Shown here: positions 22,227 to 23,223 of the stretch, piece by piece | Layout of the letters: every line of letters begins with the position of its first letter | How positions within the stretch are numbered: position 1 is the stretch's first letter | From: a virus | Virus record (IMG/VR): IMGVR_UViG_3300036791_000005 | Coordinates: 1-23,223 of that record | Length of the DNA: 23,223 nucleotides | Reading direction: 5' to 3' (one strand) | Notes under the pieces: generated by a model | Databases searched by the model: none | What the model was told of the DNA's origin: nothing | What the model saw: the letters and a program-made list of their open reading frames with translations, nothing else | Translations under genes and position numbers: made by a program

Positions 22227-22265
22227 AAAAAATACCCCTTTGGCAAAATTTCACACCAAAGGGGT
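22227..22265 (-). terminator. Rho-independent terminator after DUF7303-like gene
   Basis: On the - strand ACCCCTTTGG and CCAAAGGGGT form a perfect 10-bp stem with a 12-base loop, followed by ATTTTTT. It starts 22 bases past the stop of the gene at 22288. It should end transcription of the upstream genes and insulate the late operon promoter. Confidence 0.88.
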
Positions 22266-22287
22266 TTCCCAGTTGCCGTTTACTCTA

Positions 22288-22827
22288 CTACTGAACACGA
22301 TAGACTCGCGCACCAGTGGTTGTTTCCACCGCACCGTTGGGGTACGTGTCGCCAGCAGTAACCCGGCGAAGACGAAACACCTTGCCTTCGTCCTTGTACC
22401 GGCGAGTTGCACTGGTAACGGTGCTACCAAACGACACCCACGGTTCAGCCTTCTCTTTGGAAGCGGGAATCACGAAACTTTGCCCAACTTCCATGAATTT
22501 GAATGGGTACTGTTCGCCCTTGACTCCCCGCTTAGTTTGCATCGGGAAATCGTTAAACAACGGATGATTTGCAAGAATTGTTTCTCTCTCAAGCATCGCT
22601 GCCGCTCCATTGGGTTTTGGTGCCGGGTTGTCGTTGAAATGAACAGCGATCATCGTACCTTGCCGTAGTTCTTCGGCAAACTCGATATGATCTGGGTCAT
22701 TTTCCTTCAGTGCAATCAAATCAGCATCGGATTCTTCCAACATCAGGTACCGGGGTTCCTCTTGCGCTTCCGATGCTTCTTTGATTCTCGCCAACAACGC
22801 TTTCTGATTCTTGTTCAACTTTGCCAT
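22288..22827 (-). CDS. DUF7303-like phage protein, function unknown
   Basis: Protein of 179 aa. The N-terminal half is charged and helical (KNQKALLARIKEASEAQEE). The C-terminal third reads PFKFMEVGQSFVIPAS, then WVSFGSTVTSATRRYKDEGKVFRLRRV and GARVYRV. This pattern (MEVGQSF..., S-x-ATRRY, F-x-x-R, ARV-x-R) resembles the DUF7303 domain of phage proteins, for which I know no firm function. The ATG at 22827 has GGGGAGAG about 10 bases upstream. An earlier in-frame start at 22872 lacks this. A strong terminator follows, so it closes the upstream transcription unit. Confidence 0.7.
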   Translation of the reverse strand: MAKLNKNQKALLARIKEASEAQEEPRYLMLEESDADLIALKENDPDHIEFAEELRQGTMIAVHFNDNPAPKPNGAAAMLERETILANHPLFNDFPMQTKRGVKGEQYPFKFMEVGQSFVIPASKEKAEPWVSFGSTVTSATRRYKDEGKVFRLRRVTAGDTYPNGAVETTTGARVYRVQ

Positions 22828-22877
22828 CTTTTGCACTCTCCCCTGTAGGAATTCTAGTCCTGCAAGGAACAACGATA

Positions 22878-23168
22878 CTAATATTTTTTGTGTTCAGCAA
22901 GTAAAAGTTCTCTAATCTTCGCAATCCTGTCTTCACATTGTTGACAATTCGGTTGACAAGAATAAACCGGCTTGATAGAGCGAATGAAACCATTCTTTTG
23001 CGTAACATGAACCTCTAAAACGTTGCCGCAACTAGATTTAAACTTGCGAACAACCATCGTTGTAGAAGCGTTTTCTGTTCCGCGACTACATGAAAAAGCA
23101 GTCACCAACCCTTTAGGTAGAAACGGGATATCGCTCTGGACTGGCATCATGGCATGTTTTACATTCAT
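22878..23168 (-). CDS. Small Cys-containing protein, unknown; start uncertain
   Basis: I do not recognise this protein. If the ATG at 23168 is used it has 96 aa. GAGGGTGA lies just upstream, but the start would overlap the preceding gene by 56 bases in another frame. Shorter versions are possible, for example the ATG of MVVRKFKSSCGN about halfway in. The C-terminal half has a beta-like stretch (NVLEVHVTQKNGFI) and a Cys cluster C-x3-C-x2-C (SCQPNCQQC) followed by a charged helix (EDRIAKIRELLLAEHKK). With C48-type upstream cysteines it could bind zinc. A 50-base gap separates it from the DUF7303-like gene. Confidence 0.55.
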   Translation of the reverse strand: MNVKHAMMPVQSDIPFLPKGLVTAFSCSRGTENASTTMVVRKFKSSCGNVLEVHVTQKNGFIRSIKPVYSCQPNCQQCEDRIAKIRELLLAEHKKY

Positions 23169-23223
23169 CAGGATCACCCTCAAGATATTGAACGATGTAT
23201 TCCCTGCGGTCTGCCAGTGGTAG
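23113..23223 (-). CDS. C-terminal end of an unknown small gene (cut by window edge)
   Basis: The last 36 codons of a - strand gene enter from the right edge and end at TAA 23113-23115. The visible part reads ADRREYIVQYLEGDPDEC followed by KTCH and DASPERYPVST. The acidic/aromatic make-up and C-x2-C pair look like real coding sequence, better than the alternative frame over the same bases. Nothing more can be said of its function. Confidence 0.55.
   Translation of the reverse strand, partial: LPLADRREYIVQYLEGDPDECKTCHDASPERYPVST

Noticed and set aside
1-23223. tRNA genes, CRISPR arrays, IS elements or an integrase/attachment site
   Set aside because: No cloverleaf-like segment, regularly spaced repeat, transposase or recombinase motif was seen while reading both strands.

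Overview
The window is part of the genome of a tailed bacteriophage with a contractile tail (myovirus morphotype, Caudoviricetes). Packaging, head, neck, sheath, tube, chaperone, tape-measure and baseplate genes follow one another in the canonical order. The sheath, the baseplate J/gp25-like wedge pair and the HxH-tipped spike make the contractile tail clear. The protein families (HI1409/DUF1073-type portal, DUF2213 protease, DUF2184 capsid, DUF4054 connector, DUF3383 sheath, DUF3277 tube, DUF2612 baseplate) are typical of phages of Gram-negative bacteria. I cannot name the host. Family names come from recognising protein sequence patterns by eye, not from a database search. No integrase, IS element, tRNA or CRISPR array is visible.

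Layout. (1) 1-1873, + strand: a compact family B DNA polymerase whose reading frame is open to the left edge. (2) 1851-21932, - strand: one almost gapless late operon, read right to left. Its order is small and large terminase, portal, Cys-rich mini-protein, MuF-type minor head protein, a small Acb2/Tad1-like protein, protease-scaffold, capsid cement, major capsid, a small unknown, DUF4054 connector, neck and tail-completion proteins, sheath, tube, tail assembly chaperone with a -1 frameshift extension, tape measure with a cell-wall hydrolase domain, Dit-like protein, baseplate plug, hub, spike, gp25-like wedge, baseplate J and a DUF2612 protein with a long beta-rich tail. Most neighbours overlap by 1-4 bases (ATGA, TTGA, TGATG, TAATG), so translation is probably coupled. 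The operon meets the polymerase gene tail to tail with a 23-bp overlap. (3) 21933-22287: a gene-poor stretch packed with inverted repeats. It holds a rho-independent terminator for the upstream genes, a candidate promoter (TTGACA-19-TATAGT) whose -35 lies inside a 9-bp-arm inverted repeat, and a candidate 240-nt leader containing several hairpins, one of them terminator-like. A possible 38-codon amphipathic peptide lies on the opposite strand. (4) 22288-23223, - strand: a DUF7303-like protein and two small Cys-containing unknowns, the last cut by the window edge.

How it works together: terminase and portal package DNA. MuF, protease-scaffold, cement and capsid build the head. The connector and neck proteins join it to a sheath/tube tail whose length is set by the tape measure, and the baseplate set ends it. 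The parts most worth a second look are the hairpin-rich leader in front of the late operon, which resembles an antitermination or attenuation leader (or a pac region), the Acb2/Tad1-like putative cyclic-nucleotide sponge embedded among head genes, the canonical slippery site in the tail chaperone, and the accessory beta domains added to the DUF4054 connector and DUF2612 baseplate proteins.
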